Below, piece after piece: positions 63,222-64,000 of a DNA stretch of 64,000 bases. This DNA comes from Petrolisthes cinctipes. Its lineage: Eukaryota; Arthropoda; Malacostraca; Decapoda; Porcellanidae. Both the position numbers and the translations under genes were made by a program. Every line of letters starts with the position of its first letter. Within the stretch, counting starts at the first letter, position 1. A model generated the notes under the pieces. That model made no database searches. It saw only the letters and a list, made by a program, of their open reading frames with translations, and was not told the origin of the DNA. The stretch covers positions 82,001 to 146,000 of the forward strand of contig JAWQEG010000370.1 in the NCBI GenBank assembly GCA_033782935.1. Reading direction: 5' to 3'.

Positions 63222-63279
63222 ATTCCAACACTCAAACCTTTTGTATTCAAGATGTAATTTAAATTTCCGTCAGCTCCAG
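63222..63279 (-). repeat. Right terminal inverted repeat
   Basis: 58 bp from ATTCCAACACTC to CCGTCAGCTCCAG; reverse complement of the left end except one base. Confidence 0.85.
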
Positions 63280-63620
63280 CATTATATGGGGCGTCGCGGG
63301 ACGAAAGAGGTTCCACGAACATTTTGGAATGTTCTAAATGTTCGCGGAACGACTCTGAAATCAAAGCATTTGCTAGACGCTTCGATCGACGTTGGATTTT
63401 TGAAGAGCGACATCGCTCTAAGGCTCCCTTTTGTTCGCCCAAATTCGTTGGAGCGACTTTTGGAGCGCCTTTTCGCAGTACAAGAATTTTCGCGTGTCAC
63501 CCAGCACGGTGTGTGTGAGCCAGCTGCTAGGTTCGAGCGTTATATAAGACGGCAGCGTGGGACCTGAGGTCAGTGAGCACGAGGCATCCACACAGCGTGG
63601 AATTCTCAGCATCAACAATT
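63280..63620 (+). promoter_or_regulatory. LTR-like promoter region (TATA box and initiator)
   Basis: TATATAAG at 63,541 is followed 31 bp later by TCAGT (63,570-63,574), the arthropod initiator consensus, the spacing expected of a core promoter. Upstream is a 15-bp hairpin with GAA/TTC blocks (63,310-63,350). After the start come about 45 bases and then ATTGGCGAC (63,618-63,626), which resembles the primer-binding region next to an LTR end in some LTR elements. The pattern suggests the U3-R-U5 of an LTR retroelement; the upstream LTR boundary was not found and no second LTR is in the window. Confidence 0.45.
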
Positions 63621-64000
63621 GGCGACAATCAGCGTCGAGGGACGGAAAACCGCATGTGGGAGTCGGTCCCTCGACGCTGAATGTTACCAAATAGTTCCAG
63701 AAAATCCGACCATCGGCCGATGGTGCGAGCGACAATGGGCGAAATTGGGGTTCGAACGACCTTTCGAACGCCAGTATGGCAGCCGTCGATCGCCTGAGAG
63801 GATGGTTCGAGCTCCATCGCTCTGCCAGCTAGCGAACGTCTATCGAATGTCACGAATGTCGTTCCCACGAATGGTGGGAACATGCTGCTGCAATGGAAAA
63901 CATTGCTCGATAACATAGCACGACCTCGGCGACATTGCTCGAATATGTGTAAAGCGCGATTTTTGTCCCCTTAATTTAATATTACTATTTTACTTTACTC
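63621..64000 (+). other. Putative leader / gag start of the LTR-like element
   Basis: A 15-bp inverted repeat (63,629-63,643 with 63,666-63,680) sits just after the primer-site-like motif. The following GC-rich sequence carries frames with peptides such as MAAVDRLRGWFELHRSAS but each is interrupted (TAG, then TAA near 63,911), so no intact gene is called. The final ~50 bases are AT-rich with nothing recognisable. Confidence 0.35.

Larger units (their letters stand above)
59182..63279 (-). mobile_element. 4.1-kb DNA transposon with 58-bp terminal inverted repeats
   Basis: Left end 59,182-59,239 starts CTGGAGCTGACGG; right end 63,222-63,279 is its reverse complement with one mismatch in 58 (57/58). 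Between them lie tandem subterminal repeats on the left, a decayed gene read on the minus strand (62,437 to 59,939), and a foldback element inserted in the right arm. The target duplication is not clear: flanks are TATTAGAC and CATTATAT. A second short inverted pair, GTCCCGCGACGC, sits outside both ends (59,053 and 63,290), so the true ends may be wider. The superfamily is not assigned. Confidence 0.7.

Noticed and set aside
63241..63567. 108-codon frame in the LTR-like region
   Set aside because: It begins inside the transposon end and crosses the TATA box; competing frames exist on the other strand.

Overview
This window looks like a piece of an arthropod genome, most likely a decapod crustacean. 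The reasons are a GT-AG intron in a gene, non-LTR (I/Nimb-like) and Harbinger/hAT-type transposons, and short retroposon fragments with the CCCCGTAGGGG...CCCTTCGGCCCC...TGACCTCGCTGTTGCG layout that I associate with shrimp and crab genomes. Nothing bacterial is present. Species assignment is inference.

Region 1 (1 to about 46,347) is a tandem satellite of about 255-260 monomers with a basic period of about 176 bp. The monomer is itself a diverged dimer of an ~88-bp ancestor. Monomers are organised into several higher-order repeats (HORs): 879/1,758/2,989 bp in the first 8.6 kb, 1,232 bp at 8.9-11.4 kb, 2,816/2,464 bp at 17.6-22.9 kb, and HORs built from internally deleted monomers (1,268 bp and others) at 29.4-46.3 kb. 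A 700-bp non-autonomous DNA transposon sits in the array twice, 10,672 bp apart, with the same flanks, so the array carried it along by segmental duplication. The many short open frames in the satellite are treated as non-coding.

Region 2 (46,348-51,605) holds an almost intact I/Nimb-like LINE: a Ser-rich ORF1, then ORF2 with APE endonuclease, reverse transcriptase, RNase H and a C-terminal CCHC motif. It is broken by two nonsense codons and one dinucleotide slip in a (CT)7 run, and ends in an (AATC)n tail. Region 3 (51,606-52,330) is a remnant of an LTR-retrotransposon gag-protease.

Region 4 (52,957-55,189) is an apparently intact two-exon HARBI1-like (PIF/Harbinger DDE nuclease) gene. Its core promoter has a TATA box set among three copies of an AACCCGGGTT palindrome. 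Downstream lie a hAT-like MITE, two inverted LINE/SINE tails, and a likely minus-strand C2H2 zinc-finger gene fragment seen as two phase-compatible exons (57,490-58,206).

Region 5 (59,182-63,279) is a 4.1-kb DNA transposon with 58-bp terminal inverted repeats (57/58 identical). It carries a decayed minus-strand gene of a multicopy animal family with EEADT / DTDV / FIxKGK motifs, which I cannot assign to a named superfamily. A 602-bp foldback element with 245-bp arms is nested in its right arm. Region 6 (63,280-64,000) looks like the promoter end of an LTR retroelement running off the window. The whole non-satellite part is a pericentromere-like bed of nested transposons next to a satellite; the only gene that looks intact is the HARBI1-like one.
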